Shown here piece by piece: positions 52,268 through 61,773 of a stretch of 64,000 nucleotides of DNA; the stretch's first letter is position 1; each line of letters begins with the position of its first letter. The DNA lies in the NCBI RefSeq assembly GCF_042678385.1, contig NZ_JBHUDY010000002.1:525575-589574 (forward strand), written 5' to 3'. The notes beneath the pieces are model-generated. The model did not search any database. It was not told the DNA's origin and was given only the letters and a program-made list of their open reading frames with translations. Origin of the DNA: Sphingomonas_B tabacisoli. GTDB lineage: Bacteria; Pseudomonadota; Alphaproteobacteria; Sphingomonadales; Sphingomonadaceae. Position numbers and translations under genes: made by a program.

Positions 52268-53442
52268 GCCGGCCGCCGCGGCAGTTCTACCTCGGCGACG
52301 GCGGTGGACAGCACTGTTCCGAGCTGGTTCGTCATCCGCGTGTCGATCTTGACCAGCGCGCGGCCATGTTCGTCGATGAACTTTTCGAGCACGGTTCCGG
52401 TCTGGATGGTGATGTCGCCGGTCAGCGCGGGCCCGCGGTAGTTGCAGTTCGAATGGCGGACCATGCCCCATTCGCCGGCCCATCCCGAAAGATAGTCGGT
52501 GATCCACGCCCCCATCGACGCGCCATAGCCATAGCCGCGAGGCATTCCGATATAGCGAGCCCAGCGCGGGAACAGATGCCCGCGCGACGGGCCTATATAG
52601 GCGCCGTCGGTATTCTCCGGATTGATCGCTTCCTCGGTCGGGTCCTGCTCGGGTCCCGCCATCGGACCGACGAAACCAAGCTCGGCCATATTCAGGTCGG
52701 TACGGCGGTGGGCTCCGCCCCACTGCGTGAAGGTGTAGGCGCGCCACTCTGTCGTGAAGCTCACGATTGAATGTGGGCCGAAGACGCGCTCGGGCAAGGC
52801 GTCGCCGACATTGACCGTTTCCCAATAGCGCGCCGAATGGCCGAGGTCGTGAAGCATGGCGATCCAGGCGAACTTGCGATGCTCGAGCTGCTCGAGTTCG
52901 TCATCGCTCCAGACCGGATCGTCACGGCCTTCGGTCGTGTTCGCCTGGCTCGCCTCACCAGCCTGCTGGGCATAGCGGATCGAGGTCGACCGCTGCTTCG
53001 CGATCAGATCGCCGTCTTGATTATAGTAGAAATTGTCGCCCCGCTGGAAACAGGTCGGACCGGCGAACTTTGTCTCCTTGACCGTGTAGTCGAACGGCAC
53101 GCGCTCGTTCCAGATACGATCGCCGCCGCGAATGCGCGGGCCGTAGAACCACCATTCGTCGCCGCCGAACAGCATATGGGAGTTTGGGATGCTGCCGATG
53201 CAGGACGGCGCCGAACCATGGCCGTCGTCCATCGTCACCGGGAAGCTCTGCGGCGCGATCAGACCGCCGAAGCGGCTCTGCTGCGCGTAACCCAGGTCAT
53301 AATGCAGCCGGTTGGGATAATGCATCGCCTGCACCCAGCGCCGGATATCTGCATTGGCGACGGGCTCCACCATCCGCGCCGGCTGCATCGGCTTGCCGAT
53401 ATACTGGTCGAGGTCGGAACAATCGAGAATGGCGTCGCTCAT
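52264..53442 (-). CDS. Double-hotdog MaoC-like dehydratase family protein
   Basis: A 392-residue protein laid out like the one at 45815: N-terminal hotdog with 'WVQAMHYPNRLHYDLGYAQQ' and 'FGGLIAPQSFPVTM', and a C-terminal hotdog with 'ITDYLSGWAGEWGMVRHSNC' and 'ALTGDITIQTGTVLEKF'. MaoC/FAS1-like proteins hydrate or dehydrate acyl-CoA. The start at 53442 has GGAG eight bases upstream on the minus strand. It is divergent from a small unknown gene at 53610. The exact reaction is unknown. Confidence 0.8.
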   Translation of the reverse strand: MSDAILDCSDLDQYIGKPMQPARMVEPVANADIRRWVQAMHYPNRLHYDLGYAQQSRFGGLIAPQSFPVTMDDGHGSAPSCIGSIPNSHMLFGGDEWWFYGPRIRGGDRIWNERVPFDYTVKETKFAGPTCFQRGDNFYYNQDGDLIAKQRSTSIRYAQQAGEASQANTTEGRDDPVWSDDELEQLEHRKFAWIAMLHDLGHSARYWETVNVGDALPERVFGPHSIVSFTTEWRAYTFTQWGGAHRRTDLNMAELGFVGPMAGPEQDPTEEAINPENTDGAYIGPSRGHLFPRWARYIGMPRGYGYGASMGAWITDYLSGWAGEWGMVRHSNCNYRGPALTGDITIQTGTVLEKFIDEHGRALVKIDTRMTNQLGTVLSTAVAEVELPRRPA

Positions 53443-53609
53443 GAAGCACTCCGGGTAGGCGGTCTCCGGCAGCCTCACGAGAAAGCACGAGCGAAGGCAA
53501 GCCGGGCGCCGGCAAACTTCGCCGAGGCGCTGAATCCCTAGACCGTCTTCCAAAGCAGAACCGCGCGGTTCAACCAAGTTTCGGAGTGTGCCGTCAGCAG
53601 GGGAAGGCC

Positions 53610-53918
53610 ATGTCGCTCGCCGGAACATATGAGTGCGTGCTGAAGACGCCGCTGGGCGTGAAATCCGGCTCGCTGGTGGTGGTGCCGTCCGACGATGGCG
53701 AGCATTTCACCGGCTCGTTGAGCAATGCGATGCTGGGCACGATGGACATCACCGACGGCGCGATCGACGGCAACATGCTGCTGTGCAGCCTTCAGGTCAC
53801 CAAGCCGATGGCGATGAAGGTCGATTGCGAAGTCATCGTCGATGGCGACAAATTGGTCGGCTTCGTCACCGCCGGCGCCTTTGGCGAGATGCCGCTTTCG
53901 GGGCACCGAACCGCTTGA
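53610..53918 (+). CDS. Small beta-rich protein of unknown function
   Basis: A 102-residue product with repeated short strands ('YECVLKTPLGVKSGSLVVVP', 'FTGSLSNAMLGTMDITDG', 'MAMKVDCEVIVDGDKLVGFV'). The pattern suggests a small lipocalin-like or half-barrel fold that might bind a hydrophobic ligand or CoA ester; this is inference. GGGGAAGG lies just upstream of the ATG. It is convergent with the crotonase at 53931 (12 nt between stops). No signal peptide. Confidence 0.7.
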   Translation: MSLAGTYECVLKTPLGVKSGSLVVVPSDDGEHFTGSLSNAMLGTMDITDGAIDGNMLLCSLQVTKPMAMKVDCEVIVDGDKLVGFVTAGAFGEMPLSGHRTA

Positions 53919-53930
53919 CCTGGCGCGGCT

Positions 53931-54734
53931 TCAGCGCGCCTTCCACTTCGGCGCACGCTTCTCGGCAAAGGCGCGCGGGCCTTCGTGGGCGTCTTCCGAC
54001 TTCATGAGCATGGCGATGAACCGCTGGTTCGTCGCCCAATCGTCGGTTTCCCGCAAATAGGCGCCGTTCGCGGTTCCCAGTGCGATTTGTTTGGAAGCCT
54101 GGACCGCGAGCGGCGCATTGGCCGCGATTTCCTGCGCCAGCGCCATCGCTGTCGGCATGACGTCCGCGGCCGTCACGACCCGGTTGATCAGGCCCAGCTC
54201 TGCCGCTCGCGCCGCCGAGATCGGCCGACCGGTCAGGATCATCTCCATCGCCTGCTTCAGCGGTACCTGGCGCGGTAGCCGGAACACGCCGCCGGCCGTT
54301 GCGATCAGGCCGACCTTCACTTCCGGCAGGCCGAACAAGGCATGGTCCGCCGCCACCACGAGGTCGCAGGCCAGCGCAATCTCGCAGCCGCCGCCCATGG
54401 CGGCGCCGTTCACCGCCGCGATCACCGGCTTGGAGATCGGGTGATTGACGACTCCGGCAAATCCCCAGCCGAGGTGCTTCGGGTCGCTCGGAACAGCAGG
54501 TTCCCCGCGAACGATCGCCTTGAGATCGGCCCCGGCGCAGAACGACTTGTCGCCCGCGGCGGTGATGATCACCGCACGGACGTGTGTGTTCCGATCGGCT
54601 TCTTCGAGCGCCTCGCCCACGCCCACCCACATCGCTAAATTGCAGGCGTTGCGCGCTTCGGGCCGATTCATCGTGATGACCAGCACATGGTCATGCAGTT
54701 CGACGAGAACGGGCTGCTCGCTTGAATCGGCCAT
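53931..54734 (-). CDS. Enoyl-CoA hydratase
   Basis: A 267-residue crotonase with both catalytic glutamates of the rat enzyme conserved by position: Glu138 ('GLPEVKVGLIATAGG') and Glu164 ('AMEMILTGRPIS'). The oxyanion segments 'KSFCAGADLKAI' and 'GAAMGGGCEIALACDL' are complete. It should hydrate a 2-enoyl-CoA in beta-oxidation. The start at 54734 has GGGGAGT upstream. It is the only one of the three crotonases here with the full hydratase signature. Confidence 0.92.
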   Translation of the reverse strand: MADSSEQPVLVELHDHVLVITMNRPEARNACNLAMWVGVGEALEEADRNTHVRAVIITAAGDKSFCAGADLKAIVRGEPAVPSDPKHLGWGFAGVVNHPISKPVIAAVNGAAMGGGCEIALACDLVVAADHALFGLPEVKVGLIATAGGVFRLPRQVPLKQAMEMILTGRPISAARAAELGLINRVVTAADVMPTAMALAQEIAANAPLAVQASKQIALGTANGAYLRETDDWATNQRFIAMLMKSEDAHEGPRAFAEKRAPKWKAR

Positions 54735-54870
54735 TTGATCACTCCCCTTTGGCTTTTCGGCGACTCCTGAACGCAATGCCGTCCGTTATGGGCCTGTTTC
54801 CGCCCCTGTCACCGGGCCGGTCGAGCCATGGCCTCACATCGCAACGGCGATGGTGCCAAGGCCCCGATCT

Positions 54871-57339
54871 TCAGCTGCCGAATTTGTAGCGCAGCCGGGC
54901 GCCGTACATGCGGGGTTCGCCGATCACGCGCACATCATAGCCGAGGCCCAGCAGACCACCGGAATAGAGCGCATATTTCTCCTTCGTCACATTCGTCGCG
55001 AACACTGAAAGATCGAATGGGAGTCCGCCCACGTTTGTCCAGTCGACATTGACGTTGAGCAGATTTGTCGACGGTAGCAGGCCGGGGTTGAAGCCGACCT
55101 GAAAGACGAAAGGATCGTCCGCCCGGTTCGCATATTGCTTCGACGTATGCGTGTAGGTCGCACCCACGCTTAGCCGGCCCACGCTTTGGCTGAGCGGCAG
55201 CGTATAGGTTCCGGTCAACGTAAGCCGGTGCTTGGGCGAAAAGGCGAGCGAACCGCCCAGCGTCGCTGTGGGGATCACGCCCGAGTAGAAGGGATCGTTG
55301 CTGAGGTCCGGCAGGACGAACGACTGGAGCTTGGTGTCCAGATAGGCATAGCCGGCATCGAAACGTAATCCTTCGAAGGGTCGCACGGACAGGTCGGCTT
55401 CGAGGCCGCTGATCCGCGACTTGCCGGCATTGACCAGGACGTTGGTCGGAAACACGCCGGGCCGCGGAATCGTATTCGCCTGCAATTGCTGGTCGGTGAA
55501 GTCGTTGTAAAAGACGGCGACGTTGAAAATGCCTGGCACGGCGCCGGCAAATGACACCTTGCCGCCCAGCTCGTAAGTATCGACCTTCTCAGGCCCGGAC
55601 GTGTTCAGAGCCGTACTGAGCGGCAACAGGTTGATCGTGCCCTGCCGATAACCGCGCGCGTATTTGGCATAGAGCAGGATTTCGTCCGTCGGCTTGTAGT
55701 CTAAGTCTATCAGCCATGTCGGCCGCGCCGATTTCTCGACGAAGACCTCTTCGCACCGCGCGCGATCATTGATCGATGGCAGCACGATCAGCGGATTCTT
55801 GGAGCAGGATGTAAAGGGCGTCAGGGCAGCGCCGAGGAACCGCGTCGTTACATTGCGCGCCCGCGCGCGGATACGATCGCTGGTGTAGCGAATGCCGCCA
55901 GTCACGCTGAACTGATCGGTGATATCGTAGGTCGCCTGCGCATAGGCGGCGATGTTGCGGAATCGGAATTTCTGGTCGAGAATGCCGACCGAGCTGGTCG
56001 CGCCCAGCGCCGGTATGCACTGCAACGCGGCCGCGTTCGCGCAGTTGATGAACAGCTGGTTGCGCTGGGTGTTCGCGCGCGTCGGGTTGCTGATTTCGAA
56101 ATAACCTCCCGCCTGCCACTTCAGACGGTCGATCTGACCCTGGAACTGCAACTCCTCGGTGAAGGTGTATTGAGCGGCATTGGGCCCGATCGGCCCCGGC
56201 TCCACGGCGGACAGGCGGAAAGGAATCACCAGCTGCGGCGACAACGGCAACAGAAAGCGGTCGCCAAAGAAATTGGTTCGATTCTTCTCGGTGATTTGCG
56301 CGTAGCTGATGATGTTCTTGATGGTGAGCGAGTCGCTCGCCTGCCAAGTGGTCGTGTTGATTATCTGCCATTGCTCGATGCGGACCATCGGGTCCGGCAC
56401 ATCGTTCTCGACATCGTAGAAGCCGTCACCACGCGCAGCCTGCCGGTCGAGCTGCGCACAGGCGAACGGCGCCAGGAACTGAGAAGGTATGCGCGTCGCC
56501 GGGTTTCGCGGGCAGACGAACACCTGCGGCAAGTGACCGTGAGTGTCCGAGATGTTGTATGTGGCGATCAGATAGTTTTCGAGGGTGGGCGTCAGCTCGG
56601 CGAGTGCGCTTGCCCGGAAGCCCCAATAGTCGACATCCGCGAAATCGTCCGGCCCGATGCCCGAACGGTTGTGCAGATATCCGTCCCGCTTCATGCGATC
56701 GACGCCAAGGCGAATCTTGAAGGTCTCGGCCAGGGGGAGGTTGACGACCGCCTGAAAACGGCGCGCGGCATAATTGCCGATGGTGCCTTCGACATAGCCT
56801 TCGACTTGGTCCGTAGGCTTCCGCGGCACGAACAGCACCGCACCGCCGGTGGTATTGCGGCCGAACAGCGTGCCCTGCGGCCCTTTCAGGATCTGGACGT
56901 TCTGCAGGTCGAACAATGTGCCGGGAAGAGTGCCGTTGCCGCTGGGCGTAGGGCCCTGGGCGCGGGGCGCGACAACGTCCGCGAAATAGACCGCGACCGA
57001 GGGCTGGGTTCCGAGCTCCTGCACGAAACCGCGGATGGAGAATGACGATTTCTCCGTGCCATATTGGCGGTTGGAAGCGAGCGACGGCGTATAGACGGAA
57101 AGGTCGCTGGGATTGACGATATTGCGCTGATCCAGCTGCTCCTGATTGTAGACGGTCACGGAGATCGGAACGTCCTGAAGACGTTCTTCGAGGCGGCGAG
57201 CCGTTACGATGATGTCGGACGATCCGTCTGAGGAGGCCGATCTTGCGGTCTCCGCTGCCGGGGGCTGCGCCAGCAGGGGCGCGGTCAGTGAACAGACAGC
57301 GCTGCTACCCAACAGCAAGAACAGAAATGTCCGCGCCAT
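54871..57339 (-). CDS. TonB-dependent outer-membrane receptor
   Basis: An 822-residue outer-membrane transporter. A signal peptide covers about 1-25 ('LFLLLGSSAVCSLTAPLLAQ'). The plug starts at 'DIIVTARRLEERLQDVPISV' (42-61) with 'LKGPQGTLFGRNTTGGAV' later. The remainder is a beta-barrel ending 'YGARLRYKFGS'. Sphingomonads use such receptors to import bulky organics and oligosaccharides as well as siderophores. It is divergent from a GntR regulator; a TTGACA and palindrome lie upstream. The context suggests uptake of the pathway substrate. Confidence 0.92.
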   Translation of the reverse strand: MARTFLFLLLGSSAVCSLTAPLLAQPPAAETARSASSDGSSDIIVTARRLEERLQDVPISVTVYNQEQLDQRNIVNPSDLSVYTPSLASNRQYGTEKSSFSIRGFVQELGTQPSVAVYFADVVAPRAQGPTPSGNGTLPGTLFDLQNVQILKGPQGTLFGRNTTGGAVLFVPRKPTDQVEGYVEGTIGNYAARRFQAVVNLPLAETFKIRLGVDRMKRDGYLHNRSGIGPDDFADVDYWGFRASALAELTPTLENYLIATYNISDTHGHLPQVFVCPRNPATRIPSQFLAPFACAQLDRQAARGDGFYDVENDVPDPMVRIEQWQIINTTTWQASDSLTIKNIISYAQITEKNRTNFFGDRFLLPLSPQLVIPFRLSAVEPGPIGPNAAQYTFTEELQFQGQIDRLKWQAGGYFEISNPTRANTQRNQLFINCANAAALQCIPALGATSSVGILDQKFRFRNIAAYAQATYDITDQFSVTGGIRYTSDRIRARARNVTTRFLGAALTPFTSCSKNPLIVLPSINDRARCEEVFVEKSARPTWLIDLDYKPTDEILLYAKYARGYRQGTINLLPLSTALNTSGPEKVDTYELGGKVSFAGAVPGIFNVAVFYNDFTDQQLQANTIPRPGVFPTNVLVNAGKSRISGLEADLSVRPFEGLRFDAGYAYLDTKLQSFVLPDLSNDPFYSGVIPTATLGGSLAFSPKHRLTLTGTYTLPLSQSVGRLSVGATYTHTSKQYANRADDPFVFQVGFNPGLLPSTNLLNVNVDWTNVGGLPFDLSVFATNVTKEKYALYSGGLLGLGYDVRVIGEPRMYGARLRYKFGS

Positions 57340-57395
57340 ACATTCTCTCCCTTTGCGTTGCTCGAACGTTTATTATTATTAGTGTAAGAAATATC

Positions 57396-57419
57396 CGGTT
57401 TGAGTGGGTTGTCAAACCG
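57396..57419. promoter_or_regulatory. Perfect inverted repeat overlapping a TTGACA promoter element
   Basis: CGGTTTGA-N8-TCAAACCG is a perfect 8-bp inverted repeat in the 107-nt gap between the receptor and the GntR gene. The right arm overlaps TTGACA on the minus strand (57415-57410), a -35 for the receptor gene; a TATTTC at 16-nt spacing could be its -10. A repressor bound here would block receptor transcription. The most likely ligand-controlled binder is the adjacent GntR protein. Confidence 0.6.
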
Positions 57420-57446
57420 CGCCCCGACGCAGAGAAGGTCGTTCCA

Positions 57447-58259
57447 ATGGACGGGATGCAGGACGCATGGACAGCGTTGCCTACAGGCGCGCCACCCAAG
57501 ATGGCGCAAGTTATCGCGCGCGGGCTGCGTGCCGATATCGCTTCCGGTCGGCTCGCCAATGGGAAGCGGCTTCCACTGGAACCGGAACTGATCGCCAAAT
57601 ATGGCGTGTCGCGCGCGGTCGTCCGAGAAGCATTGCGCCTGCTTGAGTCCGCCGGCCTAGTCGTGGTCAAGCGCGGACCGAAGGGAGGCGCGGTCGTCAC
57701 GCACAGGACCAGCGCCGTCGTACGCGAGTCCCTGCTGCTCAGCCTTCAGCTGGCGGAGGTCAGGCTGGGGGAGGTTTACGATTGCCTGCTGGGCGTCCTG
57801 CCCGCCGCCGCACGGCTTGCGGCGGAGAAGCGTCCCGCGGAGACGGCAGAAGCGCTCAGGCAACATTCCGAACGGCACCGGCGCAGCGTGAACGATCTCC
57901 ATTCGTTCAGCCTCCAGAACCAGGCGTTCAATCAAGTAATGCTGGCGAATTGCGGCAATCACGCGATGCAGCTTTTCGCGTCCTCGATGCTCGAAATCAT
58001 GCGCGAGGTCACCGATCCGGTGACGGCCATCATTCGGCACAAAATGAGCGAGACCCAGCTTCGCGAGGGCCTCGAAACGATGCTCAAATACCAGGACTAT
58101 CTGGCGACGGTGATCGCCGACGGAAATGGAGCCCATGCGGGCGCCGTTTGGCGGCGCTATGTGGAGCGTGTCGGAGAGCGCTTTTTCCGGCTCATCCCGC
58201 GCGACCTCGAACTGATTAGCGACGCCTCTCTCCGGCGTGGAAGAGATTCGGTCCTCTAG
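57447..58259 (+). CDS. GntR family (FadR/FCD-type) transcriptional regulator
   Basis: A 270-residue regulator. The winged helix-turn-helix spans about 15-80 ('MAQVIARGLRADIASGRL', 'EPELIAKYGVSRAVVREALR', 'VVVKRGPKGGAVV'). An all-helical effector domain of the FCD type follows, with likely metal/ligand residues in its histidine-containing helices. The start at 57447 has AGAAGG upstream. It is divergent from the TonB-dependent receptor and just upstream of a dehydrogenase/Rieske operon, both plausible targets. Confidence 0.9.
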   Translation: MDGMQDAWTALPTGAPPKMAQVIARGLRADIASGRLANGKRLPLEPELIAKYGVSRAVVREALRLLESAGLVVVKRGPKGGAVVTHRTSAVVRESLLLSLQLAEVRLGEVYDCLLGVLPAAARLAAEKRPAETAEALRQHSERHRRSVNDLHSFSLQNQAFNQVMLANCGNHAMQLFASSMLEIMREVTDPVTAIIRHKMSETQLREGLETMLKYQDYLATVIADGNGAHAGAVWRRYVERVGERFFRLIPRDLELISDASLRRGRDSVL

Positions 58260-58343
58260 ATCGCGCGAAGGTTATCGCCGGGGCGGTTATGTCAGAATCT
58301 CCGTTCGCTGCTAGGCTCGAACTCGAATTAACGGGGTTTGGCA

Positions 58344-59510
58344 GTGGATTTCTCATTCAGTGATGAACAACGAACGATTCGCGCCGCAATCCTGAAGCAT
58401 TGCAGCCAATTTTCCGAAGATTACTGGCTGGACCGCGATCGCACCGGCACGTTCCCCGAAAACTTTTATCGATCCCTCGCCGACGCCGGCTGGCTGGGTG
58501 TCGCCATGCCGGAAGCGTTCGGCGGCTCGGGGCTTGGCATCACCGAAGCCGCGATCATGATGCAGGCGATCGCCGAAAGCGGGGCAGGGATGAGCGGGGC
58601 CTCGGCCGTCCACATCAATATTTTCGGGCTGGAACCCATCGTGCTCTACGGGACGGAAGAGCAGAAGCGCCGCGCCATCCCGCGGATCGTCAGCGGCGCG
58701 GACAAGGCGTGCTTCGCCGTGACCGAGCCGAATGTCGGCCTGAACACGACCCAGCTCAAGGTGCGCGCCGAGCGGAAGGAGGGCGGCTATCTCGTCAACG
58801 GCGAGAAGATCTGGATTTCGACGGCACAGGTCGCGAACAAGATGCTGCTGCTGGCGCGGACCAAGCCGCTTGAGGAGGTCAGCCGCAAGACCGACGGCCT
58901 TACCCTGTTCTATACCGACTTCGATCGGTCGAAGATCGATGTGCGGCTGATTCACAAGATGGGCCGCCACGCCGTCGATTCGAACATGCTGTTCATCGAG
59001 GATTTGTGGGTGCCCGAGACTGATCGGATCGGCGCCGAAAATGACGGCTTCAAGATCATCTTGCAGGGCCTCAACCCCGAGCGGATCCTGATCGCCGCCG
59101 AAGCGATCGGCATCGGTCGGGCTGCCATCGATCGCGCTTCCAGATATGCGCGCGAGCGCGTCGTGTTCGGCCGACCGATCGGTCAGAACCAGGGCATCCA
59201 GCACCCGTTGGCGAAATGCTGGGCGCAGCTGGAAGCGGCCAATTTGATGACGATGAAGGCCGCCACTCTGTTCGACAATGGCGAGGATTGCGGCGTCGAA
59301 GCAAATGCCGCCAAATATCTCGCCGGCGAATTCGCTTTCGAAGCCTGCCACACGGCCATGCTCACGCTCGGCGGCATGGGCTATGCGCAGGAATATCATG
59401 TGGAACGCTATTTGCGCGAAAGTCTGATCCCACGCACCGCCCCGGTCAGTCCTCACATGATCCTCAACTTCCTGGCCGAGAAGGTCCTGGAACTGCCGAA
59501 ATCCTATTGA
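58344..59510 (+). CDS. Acyl-CoA dehydrogenase
   Basis: A 388-residue full-length acyl-CoA dehydrogenase: 'CFAVTEPNVGLNTTQL' (FAD-binding, variant of TEPxAGSD), 'RERVVFGRPIGQNQGIQHPL' and 'GGMGYAQEYHVERYLRES'. A glutamate in 'NPERILIAAEAIG' is at the isovaleryl-type catalytic position. The C-terminus 'LNFLAEKVLELPKSY' is a known subgroup ending. It appears homomeric, with no partner gene. GTG at 58344 is chosen over TTG at 58338 because of the ACGGGG site eight bases before. A Rieske gene follows after 12 nt. Confidence 0.88.
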   Translation: MDFSFSDEQRTIRAAILKHCSQFSEDYWLDRDRTGTFPENFYRSLADAGWLGVAMPEAFGGSGLGITEAAIMMQAIAESGAGMSGASAVHINIFGLEPIVLYGTEEQKRRAIPRIVSGADKACFAVTEPNVGLNTTQLKVRAERKEGGYLVNGEKIWISTAQVANKMLLLARTKPLEEVSRKTDGLTLFYTDFDRSKIDVRLIHKMGRHAVDSNMLFIEDLWVPETDRIGAENDGFKIILQGLNPERILIAAEAIGIGRAAIDRASRYARERVVFGRPIGQNQGIQHPLAKCWAQLEAANLMTMKAATLFDNGEDCGVEANAAKYLAGEFAFEACHTAMLTLGGMGYAQEYHVERYLRESLIPRTAPVSPHMILNFLAEKVLELPKSY

Positions 59511-59522
59511 GGCAATGACAAG

Positions 59523-60881
59523 ATGATCGATTCTTCGCGTTCTGCCGGCGATGTCAGCGATCTGGAACGGCCGGTCACCCTGGGCCCCGAGGCCTATACC
59601 TCTGCCGACTATGCCCGAGCCGAATCCGAGCGCCTGTTTCGCAAGGCCTGGCTGCAGGCCGGGCGCCTGGAAGACATCCCCGAACCTGGCGATTTCATCA
59701 CCTACCAGCTCGGCCCCGATTCCGTAATCGTGATCCGCACCGACGAAGGCATCGCTGCCTACCACAATGTCTGTCCGCACCGCGGCCGGCGCCTGATCGA
59801 CGTTCCCGCGAGGCAGCGGAACGCGCGCGGAAAGCGCAAGAGCTTCGTCTGCGGCTACCACGGCTGGAGCTTCGATCTTGCCGGCCGCAACATCTACATT
59901 CCTCACGCCGACGACTGGCAGGGCTGCCTGTCCGCCGACCGGACCGGACTGGGGCGCGTGGCGGTGGACAGCTGGGGCGGCTGGATTTGGATCAATCTCG
60001 ACGGCAAGGCGGGTCCGCTGCGCGACTGGTTGGAGCCGGCCGCGACCATGCTCGACCCCTATCAACTCCAGAATATGCGGCCGCGCTGGCGCAAATGGGT
60101 GGTGTTCGACTGCAACTGGAAAGTGGCGATGGAAGCCTTCGCCGAGACTTATCATGTCTCGACCACGCACCCTGAATTCAACGCCTTCGGCCAGTTCCGC
60201 GGCTGGGCGCGCAACCAGGGGCTGCACTCGAACATCGGCTACGATGCGCCGAAGGGCCAGGAAGAGGATGCCGGCAAGCTGCGATTGGGCACAGGCGGCG
60301 ATCCGCGCCTGACGACGGCGGAGCTTCAGGACTTTACCTGGGCCAATGCGAACACCAACACGACCCTGACCATGGTGGAGGCGGCGCGGCGTCTGAAAGA
60401 CGAGCTGCCGGAAGGGACGCCGCCCGCCGAGGTGTCGCGGCACTGGATCGCGTCCGCCCGCGCCGCCGATGCCGCCCGCGGAGTCGATTGGCCGATGGTG
60501 GAACCCGGCCACACCGCGCAGGCTGGCACGGCGTGGCAGATCTTCCCCAATTTCCAGATCGGCCATGCAGTAAACAACATGCTCTGTTACGCGGCCCGTC
60601 CCTATGGAGCGGACCCCGACAAGTGCATCTTCGAAGCGGCCGTGTACGAACTCTATCCCGAGGGCGAGGCGCCGCTCACGGAGTGGGAATATACCGAGCC
60701 GGCCGACTGGCCGCCGGTGCTGCAGCAGGACTTCGCCAACATGGCGGCGGTGCAGCAGGGCATGAAGGATGGCGGATTTCGCGGCGCGTTGCCCAACCCC
60801 TATATGGAGCGGTCGATCGCCAGCCTTCATCAAAACCTGGCCCGCTACATGGGGCAGGGGGCGCCGCAACCGCTCCGCTGA
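59523..60881 (+). CDS. Rieske non-haem iron oxygenase, alpha subunit
   Basis: A 452-residue oxygenase with Rieske ligands Cys84-X-His86 ('VCPHRGRRL') and Cys110-X2-His113 ('CGYHGW'), and mononuclear iron histidines His211 and His216 in 'ETYHVSTTHPE'. Very similar in architecture to the protein at 35543, implying duplication and possibly related substrates. It is co-oriented with the acyl-CoA dehydrogenase 12 nt upstream. No beta subunit is seen. Confidence 0.9.
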   Translation: MIDSSRSAGDVSDLERPVTLGPEAYTSADYARAESERLFRKAWLQAGRLEDIPEPGDFITYQLGPDSVIVIRTDEGIAAYHNVCPHRGRRLIDVPARQRNARGKRKSFVCGYHGWSFDLAGRNIYIPHADDWQGCLSADRTGLGRVAVDSWGGWIWINLDGKAGPLRDWLEPAATMLDPYQLQNMRPRWRKWVVFDCNWKVAMEAFAETYHVSTTHPEFNAFGQFRGWARNQGLHSNIGYDAPKGQEEDAGKLRLGTGGDPRLTTAELQDFTWANANTNTTLTMVEAARRLKDELPEGTPPAEVSRHWIASARAADAARGVDWPMVEPGHTAQAGTAWQIFPNFQIGHAVNNMLCYAARPYGADPDKCIFEAAVYELYPEGEAPLTEWEYTEPADWPPVLQQDFANMAAVQQGMKDGGFRGALPNPYMERSIASLHQNLARYMGQGAPQPLR

Positions 60882-60930
60882 CCTCGGCTCACCATTGTTC
60901 GGACCGGCTAGGCCGTCAACGCTCAGCCAA

Positions 60931-61773
60931 TCATTCGAACGGCTCTTCGCCTTCGAGCTTGGTGCGGTGCATCATCCGGCCGCAGGTCGGATCATAGGCT
61001 TCCGCACGGTGCATGGTGCCGGTGTTGTCCCACATGACAAGATCGCCGACCGACCATTCGTGGCTGTAGCTGAATTCCTCGCGGGTCGCCCATTCGCGCA
61101 GGCCGTGGATGATGATCGCGCTCTCGACCGGCTCCTTGCCGATGATGCGCTGCGTGGTGCAGCCGATGACCAAAGACTCACGGCCGGATTGATGTTTCCA
61201 GACCAGCGGCAGCTCATTTTCGCCCACTGAAGCCATACCTTTGATTTTCGCGGCAGGCGGCTCCGGCTCATAATAAAACAAGGTCGGCCAAACCGCGTGG
61301 ATCGCGCGCAGGCCCGAGAGTTCCGCCTTGCGCTCGGCGGGCAAAGCATCCCACGCGGCATAAGTATTGCAGAAGCCGGTATTGCCAGTGCCCTTCGGCG
61401 AAGGCACCTTGCACGAGAGCAGCGAAGCCAGGATCGGCACGTCGTTCATCGTCCCGTCGATGTGCCAGTAGAGCGAGCCCTTCAGATATTCGGCACTGGC
61501 GCTTTCCTTGGCGTCAAGCGTGATCTTGGTCGGGCCGTCCCCTTTGCCCTCGGGTGCATATTTGCCCAGCGTTTCGGTGAAGGCGATCTGCTCCGCATCG
61601 TCGAAGCCGATTTCGGGAAAGACGAGCACTCCACGCTCCTCGAGCAGCTCGCGGATGGCGGGCCCGAGATCGCCCGAGAGCAGCTCCTCTTTGGGGTTGA
61701 GGACGCGGCTGGCGATGCTCGGTTTGATCGGTTCGTGACGCAGTCCAAGCCTGGACTCAATTGCAGTGGCCAT
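60931..61773 (-). CDS. TauD/TfdA-family 2-oxoglutarate-dependent dioxygenase
   Basis: A 280-residue Fe(II)/2-oxoglutarate dioxygenase. The facial triad is His104-X-Asp106 ('WHIDGT') and His255 ('MWDNTGTMHRA'), with the 2-oxoglutarate-binding Arg270 in 'MMHRTKLEG'; these positions agree closely with those of TauD. It would hydroxylate or cleave an acid-type substrate. The start at 61773 is preceded by GGGAGAG on the minus strand. It is divergent from the racemase gene by 215 nt. Confidence 0.9.
   Translation of the reverse strand: MATAIESRLGLRHEPIKPSIASRVLNPKEELLSGDLGPAIRELLEERGVLVFPEIGFDDAEQIAFTETLGKYAPEGKGDGPTKITLDAKESASAEYLKGSLYWHIDGTMNDVPILASLLSCKVPSPKGTGNTGFCNTYAAWDALPAERKAELSGLRAIHAVWPTLFYYEPEPPAAKIKGMASVGENELPLVWKHQSGRESLVIGCTTQRIIGKEPVESAIIIHGLREWATREEFSYSHEWSVGDLVMWDNTGTMHRAEAYDPTCGRMMHRTKLEGEEPFE

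Noticed and set aside
58353..60869. 838-codon minus-strand open frame
   Set aside because: Antisense to a clear dehydrogenase and Rieske oxygenase with all motifs on the plus strand.
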